Positions 17,245 to 25,155 of a stretch of 64,000 nucleotides of DNA are shown piece by piece. Each line of letters begins with the position of its first letter. Within the stretch, counting starts at the first letter, position 1. This DNA is from Candidatus Thermoflexus tengchongensis (GTDB taxonomy: Bacteria > Chloroflexota > Anaerolineae > Thermoflexales > Thermoflexaceae). The DNA lies in NCBI GenBank assembly GCA_016842085.1, contig JAEVEX010000021.1:1-64000 (forward strand), given 5' to 3'. Made by a program: the position numbers and the translations under genes. The notes beneath the pieces are model-generated. The model ran no database searches. It was not told the origin of the DNA and saw only the letters and a list, made by a program, of their open reading frames with translations.

Positions 17245-18516
17245 TTACTTCTTCGGCGGATTGAATCCGGGCTGGTAGTCGCGGCTGTAGACCGGCCGCT
17301 TCAGATACTCCTCCGGATCCCACTTCCAGAACTGCGATACGTTCGGAATCGTCTCCAGCACCACATTCCACACCCGCCCGTCCGGCCGCCGCTCCACCCT
17401 CCGAATGTAAACATTCAAAATGGGATTGCCGTATTCATCCAGCTTCTCCGGCCCAAACGGCGAGTCCTTCAACTCCACCTTCCGAATCGCATCCAGAAAC
17501 GCCTTCTGATCCTCCACATTCCCCTGCACCGCCTCAATCGCCTGCGTCAACCACTGCGCCGCTGTATACATCGCCGCCGCATAGTAGCTCGGAATGTCCC
17601 CATATGCCTCCATATACGCCTTCACAAACTCCTGCGTCGCCGGACTCTCCCGCCCCTCCGCATAATGCCCCGCCGAAATAATCCCCACCACGATGCTGGG
17701 GTCCTGAAGGCCCCGGATATTCGACTGATCCACCGTGGTCTCGCCAGCCAGGAGCGGGATCTTATCCTTCAGGCCGAACTGGGCCCAGGCCTGGAGAAAG
17801 CGGGTCGCCGATGCGCCCACCTGGATGGCGAACACCGCGTCCGGCTTCAAAGCCTGAATACGTGCAATATACGAACTGAAGTCCTGTTCGGTCAGGGGAT
17901 CCCACAGCTGCTCCAGAACCTTGCAACCGGCATCCGTGTAAGTATTCACGAAGCCGCCCACCACCTCGTGACCGAAGGCGTAGTCATTACCCAGAGTGAC
18001 GATGGTCTTGTATCCCTGCTTGCAGGCCCACTCGCCGAAGGGATGATGCACCTGGCTGCTCGTCCAGCCCGCCACCCGCAGGATGTTCGGCGACCGTTTG
18101 CGCTGCGTCAGATCATCCGCCGAAACTACCGGCATGAACATTGGAACATTGGTACCCTTGATGTATTCCGCCACGGCCAGCCCCTCATTCGCCAGGAGCC
18201 CGGGAGCAGCCAGGAGGTGGATGCCGCGCTGCTCCACCAGGAGGCGGGCCTTGTTCAGGGCCACGTCCGGATTGCTCGCCGTGTCCTCGTGGAACCACTG
18301 CACCTCCCGCCCCGCCACCCTGTTCCCATGCTGCTTCCACCACAGCTCCCACCCCCGCACCATATCCTGCCCGCCGGCCGCCGCCGTGCCGGTTGTAGGG
18401 GTGAGAATTCCGATCTTGATCGGCCCCTTGGCCGCCCCCGATGGCCTCCCTCCGGGCGGCGCACACCCTACCACCAGCAGCAGCGCCACCACCCCATACA
18501 CGATCATCCGTCGCAT
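17245..18516 (-). CDS. Liv-type ABC transporter substrate-binding lipoprotein (copy 1)
   Basis: The protein has 423 residues. The signal MRRMIVYGVVALLLVVGCAPP ends in a lipobox with the lipidated Cys of GCAP, so it is anchored outside the membrane. The mature part is a periplasmic-binding fold of type 1 (IKIGILTPTTGTAAAGGQDMVRG...). The start at 18516 has AAAGGAGGGCAGCC in front; a longer frame upstream reads into the neighbouring copy. Its last about 145 residues and the N-terminal QDMVRG...EDTASNPDV stretch are the same as in copy 2, while the ligand-binding middle differs. The two may bind different ligands and share one membrane complex. Confidence 0.92.
   Translation of the reverse strand: MRRMIVYGVVALLLVVGCAPPGGRPSGAAKGPIKIGILTPTTGTAAAGGQDMVRGWELWWKQHGNRVAGREVQWFHEDTASNPDVALNKARLLVEQRGIHLLAAPGLLANEGLAVAEYIKGTNVPMFMPVVSADDLTQRKRSPNILRVAGWTSSQVHHPFGEWACKQGYKTIVTLGNDYAFGHEVVGGFVNTYTDAGCKVLEQLWDPLTEQDFSSYIARIQALKPDAVFAIQVGASATRFLQAWAQFGLKDKIPLLAGETTVDQSNIRGLQDPSIVVGIISAGHYAEGRESPATQEFVKAYMEAYGDIPSYYAAAMYTAAQWLTQAIEAVQGNVEDQKAFLDAIRKVELKDSPFGPEKLDEYGNPILNVYIRRVERRPDGRVWNVVLETIPNVSQFWKWDPEEYLKRPVYSRDYQPGFNPPKK
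17258..17694 (-). repeat. Identical 437-bp block, copy A (3' part of binding protein 1)
   Basis: By direct reading every base matches 18593-19028 at an offset of 1334 (first match 17258/18592, last match 17694/19028). The identity stops sharply at both ends, as expected after gene conversion or a very recent partial duplication. Confidence 0.85.
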
Positions 18517-18581
18517 GGCTGCCCTCCTTTCCCCAAAAGGATGGCTCGAGGGATTTGAAATTTTAAAAACCCATTGACCTG

Positions 18582-19856
18582 CTACTTCTTGGGATTGAAT
18601 CCGGGCTGGTAGTCGCGGCTGTAGACCGGCCGCTTCAGATACTCCTCCGGATCCCACTTCCAGAACTGCGATACGTTCGGAATCGTCTCCAGCACCACAT
18701 TCCACACCCGCCCGTCCGGCCGCCGCTCCACCCTCCGAATGTAAACATTCAAAATGGGATTGCCGTATTCATCCAGCTTCTCCGGCCCAAACGGCGAGTC
18801 CTTCAACTCCACCTTCCGAATCGCATCCAGAAACGCCTTCTGATCCTCCACATTCCCCTGCACCGCCTCAATCGCCTGCGTCAACCACTGCGCCGCTGTA
18901 TACATCGCCGCCGCATAGTAGCTCGGAATGTCCCCATATGCCTCCATATACGCCTTCACAAACTCCTGCGTCGCCGGACTCTCCCGCCCCTCCGCATAAT
19001 GCCCCGCCGAAATAATCCCCACCACGATATCGGGATTCTGCAAACCTCGAAGGACATGTTGATCCACCAGGGTCTCGTTGGCCAGGAGCGGGATCTTATC
19101 CTTCAGGCCGAACTGAGCCCAGGCCTGGAAGAAGCGAATCGCCGGGGCCCCGCTCTGGGCGACGAACACCGCGTCTGGCTTTAAAGCCTGGATGCGGGTG
19201 AGATAGGGGCTGAAGTCCTGTTCGTTAATTGGGTTCCACAGCTGCTCCAGAACTTTGCAACCGGCATCCGTGTAAGTGTTCACAAAACCGCCCGTCACCT
19301 CATGGCCAAAGGCGAAATCGTAGGAGAGGGTGACGATGGTCTTGTATCCCTGCTTGCAGGCCCACTCGCCGAAGGGATGATGCACCTGGCTGCTCGTCCA
19401 GCCCGCCACCCGCAGGATGTTCGGCGACCGTTGGCGCTGCGTCAGATCGTCCGCCGAAACTACCGGCATGAAGAAAGGAACATTGGTGCCCTTGATGTAT
19501 CCGGCCACCGCCAACCCCTCATTCGCGGCAAGAGGCCCGACGAGCATATGGACGCCGCGCTGCTCCACCAGGAGGCGGGCCTTGTTCAGGGTCACGTCCG
19601 GATTGCTCGCCGTGTCCTCGTGGAACCACTGCACCTCCCGCCCCGCCACCCTGTTCCCATGCTGCTTCCACCACAGCTCCCACCCCCGCACCATATCCTG
19701 CCCGTTCGCTGCAAAGGCCCCCGAGGCAGGAGCAAGGACCCCGATCCGGATAGGTCCTCGGGCCCCGCCGGACGGGCCGCCTGCTGGTGCACACCCGATT
19801 GCCAGCGCAATCACAACCATGAACAGCATGAATCCCATCCCGTGGCCCCGGCGCAT
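18582..19856 (-). CDS. Liv-type ABC transporter substrate-binding lipoprotein (copy 2)
   Basis: The protein has 424 residues. The signal (MRRGHGMGFMLFMVVIALAIGCAP) has a lipobox at IGCAP. The mature domain is again a type 1 periplasmic-binding fold, starting IRIGVLAPASGAFAANGQDMVRG. It ends KPGFNPKK-like, one Pro shorter than copy 1. Differences to copy 1 concentrate in the central region (for example SGAPAIRFFQAW against VGASATRFLQAW). It lies between livM and copy 1 on the same strand, with 12 and 65 bp spacers, so the importer can be loaded by either protein. Confidence 0.92.
   Translation of the reverse strand: MRRGHGMGFMLFMVVIALAIGCAPAGGPSGGARGPIRIGVLAPASGAFAANGQDMVRGWELWWKQHGNRVAGREVQWFHEDTASNPDVTLNKARLLVEQRGVHMLVGPLAANEGLAVAGYIKGTNVPFFMPVVSADDLTQRQRSPNILRVAGWTSSQVHHPFGEWACKQGYKTIVTLSYDFAFGHEVTGGFVNTYTDAGCKVLEQLWNPINEQDFSPYLTRIQALKPDAVFVAQSGAPAIRFFQAWAQFGLKDKIPLLANETLVDQHVLRGLQNPDIVVGIISAGHYAEGRESPATQEFVKAYMEAYGDIPSYYAAAMYTAAQWLTQAIEAVQGNVEDQKAFLDAIRKVELKDSPFGPEKLDEYGNPILNVYIRRVERRPDGRVWNVVLETIPNVSQFWKWDPEEYLKRPVYSRDYQPGFNPKK
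18592..19028 (-). repeat. Identical 437-bp block, copy B (3' part of binding protein 2)
   Basis: This is the partner of 17258-17694. Codon choice in this block is C-rich and less G-ending than in the flanking parts of the same genes, which hints that the block may have come from another paralogue. Confidence 0.8.
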
Positions 19857-19868
19857 GGTTGACCTCCT

Positions 19869-20909
19869 TCAGGGTGTCTCATGTCGGGTTGGCACTGGCA
19901 CCTCTCCTGCCGGCTCCTTAGCCGTTGTGGGAGATCGAATGGGCCGCAGCAGAGAACCGAGAAACCGAAGGTGTGACACAGCAACCCGAAGCCGATGAAC
20001 CCCTCGCTCCAGTCCTCGCAACAACCCATCGGGCATGAAGAGGATGACCAGGACAAAGAGCGTTCCCATCACGATCAGCCAGCGATCGGTATACAGGCTG
20101 ATCACGTTGCGAGTGAGGAGGATCAGGCCCGAACCCAACAGCGCGCCGATCAATGTCCCACTCCCTCCCAGGATCACCATGAGAACCCCCTCTGCCGATC
20201 GGGCGAACTCCACGGTGGCTGGGCTTACAAAGCGGTTGTAAAGGGCGTAAGCTGCTCCGGCGATCCCGGCAAACCCCCCGCTGATCAGAAAGGCAAGGAA
20301 TTTATGGAGCGTCACGTTATAGCCCAACATGGGCATCCGGGCCTCATTGTCTCGGATCCCTCGTAGAGTCAGGCCGAAGGGGGAATGGGCGATCCGATGG
20401 AGCATCCAGGCGCAAACTGCAAACAGCACAAGCACGGCGTAATAGAACTGCCATGGCAGGATCAGGAACTCCGGTCGAGTGATGCCCCCGATCCCGTTCT
20501 CCGAGCCCGTCACCGAAGTCCAGCGGTAAGCCAGGCCCCAGACCAGCATCCCTTCTGCAAGGGTGATCAACATAAAGTAGAGACCTGCGGTGCGGACGGC
20601 GAGGAGACCGAACACCCCGCTGACGATCAGGGCTCCGAGGATCCCGGCTGGGATCGCAACGGTGTGCGAAAGCCCCATTCGGGCATTCAGGTAAGCCACC
20701 ACATAGGCGGCCACCCCAAAGATTGCGGCATGGCCAAGGGGGACCAGACCGGTGTATCCCAGGAGAAGGTCAATGCTCATGGCCAGCAGGCCGAAGATCA
20801 GGATCTCACTGGCCAGATTGACATAAACAGGTGGAGCCACATAAGGAATGGCAGCCCCCGCTAACAAAGCCAGGGCGATGCCGGCCCGCTTCCGCCATCG
20901 GATGCTCAT
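19869..20909 (-). CDS. livM: Liv-type ABC transporter permease LivM
   Basis: The protein has 346 residues and is mostly hydrophobic. LivM hallmarks are the LLGYTGLVPLGHAAIFGVAAYVVA region, the EAA-like loop LRGIRDNEARMPMLGYN and the C-terminal GGSGTLIGALLGSGLI...MPDGLLRGL. The start ATG overlaps the livH stop (ATGA). It forms the pore with LivH. The C-terminal about 40 residues after MPDGLLRG are longer and more polar than usual. Confidence 0.93.
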   Translation of the reverse strand: MSIRWRKRAGIALALLAGAAIPYVAPPVYVNLASEILIFGLLAMSIDLLLGYTGLVPLGHAAIFGVAAYVVAYLNARMGLSHTVAIPAGILGALIVSGVFGLLAVRTAGLYFMLITLAEGMLVWGLAYRWTSVTGSENGIGGITRPEFLILPWQFYYAVLVLFAVCAWMLHRIAHSPFGLTLRGIRDNEARMPMLGYNVTLHKFLAFLISGGFAGIAGAAYALYNRFVSPATVEFARSAEGVLMVILGGSGTLIGALLGSGLILLTRNVISLYTDRWLIVMGTLFVLVILFMPDGLLRGLERGVHRLRVAVSHLRFLGSLLRPIRSPTTAKEPAGEVPVPTRHETP

Positions 20910-21781
20910 CAGCGCCTCCCCACCAGCCCCTGAGGCCGAAAGGCCAGGATGATCACCATGGGAGCGAAAAGGATGAAATAGGCAAGCTCCGGGAGCATGG
21001 ATTTCCCGATGGCCTCCAGAAACCCCGCCAGGAGGCTCCCCACCAGCGCCCCTTGCAGGCTCCCCAGCCCACCCACGATCACCACCACCAGGCTGATCAG
21101 CAGGATATCGGAGTCCCCGCCAGGATAGAGCCCCAACAATGCCCCACCCAGCACACCCGCCACGCCGGCCAGGATCGCAGCCAGGACGAAGACCCCCAGG
21201 AACACGCGCTCGATATCGATGCCCAGGGCGGAGACCATCTCCGGATCATCCACCCCGGCCCGGATCACTGCCCCCCATCGGGTGCGCTCCAGCAACAGCC
21301 AGAGCGCCACGGCCACACTCGCTCCGATGAGGATCAGCAGCAGCCGGTAGCGCGGATAAGCGATCAGACCCAGATTCATTGCTCCCTGTAATGGCGAGGG
21401 GATCGGGATCAGAGTGGGAACCCCTCCCCATATCGCCAGGCAGAGATCCCCAGTAATAAAAGCCAGCCCGATAGTCAGCAAAACCTGAGATAACTCCCGA
21501 CTGCGGACGAATCGAAGGAAACCTTCTTTGATCAGAATGTTGAGGAGCACAGCGGCGATGACCGCAGCGCCGAGGCCAAGCAGGAAGCTCCCGGTGGACC
21601 GAACAACCGTCAGGCCGATGTAACCACTGATCAGATAGAGCGCCCCATGGGAGAGATTGGCGACTCGCATCAGGCCGAAAATCAGGCTGAACCCGCTGGC
21701 CACCATGAAATACAGGGCGGCAAGGGATAACCCGTTCAGCAGCTGCAACACCAGGAACGAAGGCGACATCTTAACCCCCAA
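20909..21781 (-). CDS. livH: Liv-type ABC transporter permease LivH
   Basis: The protein has 290 residues with about eight membrane segments. FMVASGFSLIFGLMRVANLSHGALYLISGYIG is replaced only slightly from the family consensus, and the cytoplasmic loop ALGIDIERVFLGVF and GGLGSLQGALVGSLLAG are typical of LivH. It is translationally coupled to livM and follows the alcohol dehydrogenase gene by 9 bp. Confidence 0.93.
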   Translation of the reverse strand: MGVKMSPSFLVLQLLNGLSLAALYFMVASGFSLIFGLMRVANLSHGALYLISGYIGLTVVRSTGSFLLGLGAAVIAAVLLNILIKEGFLRFVRSRELSQVLLTIGLAFITGDLCLAIWGGVPTLIPIPSPLQGAMNLGLIAYPRYRLLLILIGASVAVALWLLLERTRWGAVIRAGVDDPEMVSALGIDIERVFLGVFVLAAILAGVAGVLGGALLGLYPGGDSDILLISLVVVIVGGLGSLQGALVGSLLAGFLEAIGKSMLPELAYFILFAPMVIILAFRPQGLVGRR

Positions 21782-21790
21782 TGGCAGAAA

Positions 21791-22834
21791 TCACCGTTCC
21801 GCATCCCAAACTACAGCCCCCCGCCCCTTCAGCTCACCCGCCCGCAGGGCATGATGGACCTCCTCAACCCGCTGTGGGGGGACCACCTGGGTGACCACCG
21901 GGCGGATCACACCCTGTGCGACCATCTCCGCTGCCTCCATCAGCTCCGCTTTAGAGGCATAACGGGAGCCCAGAAGGGTGAGCTCCCGGAAGACCATCTG
22001 TCGGGGATCCGCCGGGAACGTCACGTCCCGGAAGGTCGTCAGGACCACCATCCGCCCCCCAGGGCCCAGCGTGTTCATCGCCCAGGTCAGGCTGGCCGGT
22101 GTTCCCACCAGGTCGATGATCACCGTGGGGCGTTCCCCGCCCCAGATCCCCCGCAGATCGAGCCGGGAGAAATCATGCGACAGCACCGGGATCCCACCCG
22201 CCTCGCGGATCAGATCGAATTTGGTCTCGTGGGCCTCCAGGCCGACTACGCTGGCTCCGAACAACCGCGCCATTTGAACCATGTGAATGCCGACTCCACC
22301 GCCAGCCCCGATCACAACTACCCGATCGCCTGGACGAACCTGAGCCCGGGTTTTGCACACATGCAGCGGGGTGGCGATGGCGTCCGGGATGGCTGTGGCC
22401 AGTGGGGCGGGAATGGACTCCGGAAGTGGGAGGAGATTGCGTGCAGGAAGGACCGCATAAGGCGCATAGCCCCCATCCCGGTGAACGCCTACCCATCCGG
22501 CGAGATTCTGACAGAGGGAATCCCGCCCGGAGCGGCATGGAAGGCAGACCCCACAGGCCAGGTAAAAATAGACCATCACCCGCTGTCCGGGAGCCAGGCC
22601 GGTCACCCCATTTCCGACCGCCACCACCCGCCCCACAATTTCGTGGCCGGGAACCCGAGGCAATGTTGCGCGCTCATCGGCCAGGTCGCCCCGCAGGCAG
22701 TTGAGAACCGTCAGGCCGATGCCGCAAGCCTCCACCCGGATCAGCGCCTCATCCGGCCCTGGATCCGGGATCTCGAAGGTCTCCCACACGAGTTCCCCGC
22801 CCCAGCGGTGAAGACGGTAGCCTTCTACCCGCAT
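21791..22834 (-). CDS. Zinc-dependent medium-chain alcohol dehydrogenase (copy 2)
   Basis: The protein has 347 residues. The catalytic zinc region lies in EACGIGLTVLN and PGHEIVGRV. The first catalytic Cys-Asp/Ser-type pair is CGIGLTV rather than CGVCxSD, so one zinc-side residue differs from copy 1. The structural zinc cluster ACGVCLPCRSGRDSLC is intact. The cofactor fold is VVIGAGGGVGIHMVQMA. It lies between the cupin pair and livH in one transcript. The substrate alcohol is unknown. Confidence 0.88.
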   Translation of the reverse strand: MRVEGYRLHRWGGELVWETFEIPDPGPDEALIRVEACGIGLTVLNCLRGDLADERATLPRVPGHEIVGRVVAVGNGVTGLAPGQRVMVYFYLACGVCLPCRSGRDSLCQNLAGWVGVHRDGGYAPYAVLPARNLLPLPESIPAPLATAIPDAIATPLHVCKTRAQVRPGDRVVVIGAGGGVGIHMVQMARLFGASVVGLEAHETKFDLIREAGGIPVLSHDFSRLDLRGIWGGERPTVIIDLVGTPASLTWAMNTLGPGGRMVVLTTFRDVTFPADPRQMVFRELTLLGSRYASKAELMEAAEMVAQGVIRPVVTQVVPPQRVEEVHHALRAGELKGRGAVVWDAER

Positions 22835-22844
22835 GTTTCTCCCC

Positions 22845-23213
22845 TCACTCCGGTGGCAATCGATGGCCGTAGCCTGCCACGAGGTTCTTGCAGCTCAGGG
22901 CGACCGTGTCCTCCAGCGCCCGGACCTCATGCTCCACATTGGGCGGGGCCAGGAAGGCCTGGCCGGGCCCAAGCTCCGCCGTCTGATCCGCGATACGCAC
23001 CCATAACCGACCGCTGATCACATACAGGATCTGTTCGGAAGGATGGGCGTGGGGGATTGCCCCTTCCCCCGCTTTATATCGCAGCAGGCCTACCTCGATT
23101 TGCTGGCCCGTCAGCAGAGGCCCAAAGGCAGTGGAGTATTTCGGCGTCACCAGTTCGCCAGGCATCTCATTGAAGTCGTAGAAATACGTCGGTTTCCCCT
23201 GGTCCGCGCTCAT
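22845..23213 (-). CDS. Small cupin-domain protein (copy A)
   Basis: The protein has 122 residues, one cupin barrel. Metal-ligand motifs are IPHAHPSEQILYVISGRLWV (two His and a Glu position) and the second motif PPNVEHEVRALED. The family ranges from dioxygenases to isomerases and binding proteins. It overlaps the next cupin gene by 4 bp (ATGA). It shares the pattern SxxYSxAxGPxLxxxxIE with copy B, so the two are paralogues that may form a heterodimer or act in sequence next to the nitrilase. Confidence 0.88.
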   Translation of the reverse strand: MSADQGKPTYFYDFNEMPGELVTPKYSTAFGPLLTGQQIEVGLLRYKAGEGAIPHAHPSEQILYVISGRLWVRIADQTAELGPGQAFLAPPNVEHEVRALEDTVALSCKNLVAGYGHRLPPE

Positions 23214-23557
23214 CGGAGTGCTCCGGTCGATGGATATTGGGGATTCACAATGTTCTTAAAGCTCAACGCTTCTGTATCCTCCAGGGCGCGCACCGCATGC
23301 GGGACGTTGCTGGGGTGATAGCTGGCCTGGCCAGCCTCCACGATGTAACGTTCCTCCCCAAGGATCACCTCCAAACGGCCGCGGAGCACATAGATCACCT
23401 GCTCCTCAGGATGCGCATGCAGCTGGGCGCTCTCCCCTTTCGCAAAGTAAATCTTTGCGACCTCGATCTTCTCGCTCCGTAGCACAGGGCCTCGCGCTGC
23501 TGAATACTGGCCTGCAACCAGGTTGTCCGTATGTTCATCGAAGCGCACCAGACCCAT
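23210..23557 (-). CDS. Small cupin-domain protein (copy B)
   Basis: The protein has 115 residues. Metal motifs are QLHAHPEEQVIYVLRGRLEV and HPSNVPHAVRALEDTEALSFKN. It overlaps the nitrilase gene upstream by 23 bp and the cupin copy A downstream by 4 bp, which shows tight translational coupling. No catalytic function can be read from the sequence. A role in handling the nitrilase substrate or product is inference from position. Confidence 0.88.
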   Translation of the reverse strand: MGLVRFDEHTDNLVAGQYSAARGPVLRSEKIEVAKIYFAKGESAQLHAHPEEQVIYVLRGRLEVILGEERYIVEAGQASYHPSNVPHAVRALEDTEALSFKNIVNPQYPSTGALR

Positions 23558-24530
23558 CTGTGAGATCCTCCCGGGTCAGCATCGATTCAGCACCGGCCCG
23601 GACGATGAGATGGAAAATGTCCGGCCGGTTGTAATGTCCGGCATAGTCATGGATCATCTTCGCCTTCACACATTCCAGCAGATCGATCTCCGCCCACAGG
23701 ATCCCCTCCTCCGGCCCCATAGGCCCAGCGATCACCCGACCCCAAGGATCGATAATGGTGGAACCTCCTGTTGCCCGCTCATCCCAGAGGAATTCGCGGT
23801 CGGCCTCGGTGTAAACCATCATCTCCCGGAGCTCATCCGTCATAGTTCCCCGACAATTCAGAACGAAGGCCTTCGTCATCAGCGCCAGCGCACGCCCGGC
23901 GATCGACACCCGTTCCTGGCCAGGGACCCCAAACCGGAGGTTCAGGTTAGGCCAGCTGACCACGATCACGTGGGGATACTCCGTGGCCAGCGTGAATACC
24001 GCGAGGGGATTGGAGCTCTCCGCACAGATCAGGCCGGCGATCCGGCCAAAATCCGTGGGAAAGGCCCGCAACGTGTCCCCCCGACCGCCGGTGTGGACCA
24101 GACGTTCGCCCACTGTGGGCACCAGCTTCTGATGCTTGCCCAGGATCTCTCCGCTGGGACCGATGAAAAGCTGGGTATTGTAAAGGGTTCCAAAGGTCCC
24201 CGGACGGCGCTCACAGACTCCGATCACTACATAAACCCCCGCCTCACGCGCCGCCTCGCATAGGGCTGTCGTGGTTGGACCAGGAATCTCAACAGCGTTC
24301 GCGAACAGACAAGCAGCCCACTCAATGCTCCGGGGGGAGGTGGCCGGATAAAAGTGATACCAGAGGGGATGCCCGGGGATGAACCCCTCCGGGAACCCGA
24401 TTAACCGGACTCCCATTCGCCCTGCCTCTCGAATCAACCGACAGGCCTTCTCCGTGGTTGCCTCACGATCCAGGAAGACCGGAGAGGCTTGAGCCACTGC
24501 CACCTTGAGGCGGGCGTAGCGATCTCCCAT
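23535..24530 (-). CDS. Aliphatic nitrilase family protein (second copy)
   Basis: The protein has 331 residues. The triad is Glu48 (FPEGFIP), Lys135 (GKHQKLVPT) and Cys169 (LICAESSNPL), at the same positions as in the nitrilase at 10202-11272. One visible difference is CAE instead of CGE after the nucleophile, and the C-terminal tail is shorter. The ATG at 24530 is preferred because GGGAGGTG lies 6 nt before it; a TTG at 24548 would overlap the upstream cupin stop. It is embedded among three cupin genes. Confidence 0.9.
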   Translation of the reverse strand: MGDRYARLKVAVAQASPVFLDREATTEKACRLIREAGRMGVRLIGFPEGFIPGHPLWYHFYPATSPRSIEWAACLFANAVEIPGPTTTALCEAAREAGVYVVIGVCERRPGTFGTLYNTQLFIGPSGEILGKHQKLVPTVGERLVHTGGRGDTLRAFPTDFGRIAGLICAESSNPLAVFTLATEYPHVIVVSWPNLNLRFGVPGQERVSIAGRALALMTKAFVLNCRGTMTDELREMMVYTEADREFLWDERATGGSTIIDPWGRVIAGPMGPEEGILWAEIDLLECVKAKMIHDYAGHYNRPDIFHLIVRAGAESMLTREDLTDGSGALR

Positions 24531-24544
24531 GAGAAACACCTCCC

Positions 24545-24988
24545 TCAACTGGCCGCAGTCCCCGCCCGTTGACGGCGATACTGCTCCACCACCTCCGGGC
24601 CTTCCACAAAGGTCGTCCCGGCCGCCGCCTGATTGGGCACACCGGGATACGTGAAGACCAGACGGGCATCTTCTGTGTCACTGCAGTTCACAATCCCGTG
24701 GATCTCCCCTCGCGGGATATAAACGAAGGTGCCCTCCCCGACCTCGGTTTCGTAGTAGTTCTCCCCTTCCCCGATCAGCAAGCGAATCCGCCCTTTCAGA
24801 ACGAAGAACCCGGCGTCACAGTTGGCATGGTAATGCCGCTGATTCCGAGAGCCAGGAGGAATAATGGTGTACCCCATCGTGAACTGGGGATTGCCACAGG
24901 TCTTATCGTTGATCCCAAAATTGATGTTTAATCCCTTCTCATAATCGGTATCCGTTGGAACATCCTGATAGTGAATGATGCGGACCAT
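24545..24988 (-). CDS. Cupin-domain protein (copy C)
   Basis: The protein has 147 residues. It is longer than the other two cupins. Motifs are NQRHYHANCDAGFFVLKGRIRLLIG and VYIPRGEIHGIVNC, with His, His and Glu/Asp positions for a metal. The ATG at 24988 has AGGAGGGTGGTC in front; a GTG 2 codons earlier is less likely. It is the first gene of the second transcribed block of the island, directly after a terminator-like hairpin and a palindrome. Function unknown; sensor or dioxygenase are possible. Confidence 0.87.
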   Translation of the reverse strand: MVRIIHYQDVPTDTDYEKGLNINFGINDKTCGNPQFTMGYTIIPPGSRNQRHYHANCDAGFFVLKGRIRLLIGEGENYYETEVGEGTFVYIPRGEIHGIVNCSDTEDARLVFTYPGVPNQAAAGTTFVEGPEVVEQYRRQRAGTAAS

Positions 24989-25030
24989 GACCACCCTCCT
25001 GTTTGAGATCAGCCAAATTGTGGATGGAAC

Positions 25031-25041
25031 GAAACCGTTTC
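25031..25041. promoter_or_regulatory. Operator-like palindrome GAAAC-C-GTTTC
   Basis: A perfect 5-bp inverted repeat with one central base lies about 43 bp before the ATG of cupin C, in the only larger spacer (167 bp) between the two transcribed blocks. It resembles LacI-family half-sites (GAAAxCGxTTTC), but no LacI-type regulator is encoded in the window. Confidence 0.3.
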
Positions 25042-25109
25042 CTGTTTCTTGAAAGCCGCTCGCCCTCTATCTCCACCAATAGATCCGGTCCATCCTACGC
25101 GGACGGATG

Positions 25110-25143
25110 CCCCAGGGATCGGAGGTCCATCCGATCCCTGGGG
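25110..25143 (-). terminator. Hairpin terminator after the sulfonate-type ABC operon
   Basis: A perfect 14-bp stem (25110-25123 with 25130-25143) with a 6-nt loop GGTCCA lies 13 bp past the stop of the binding-protein gene. It lacks a T-run, so it may act with Rho or as a processing or stability element. It divides the island in two blocks. Confidence 0.6.
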
Positions 25144-25155
25144 CGCGGCAAGAGA

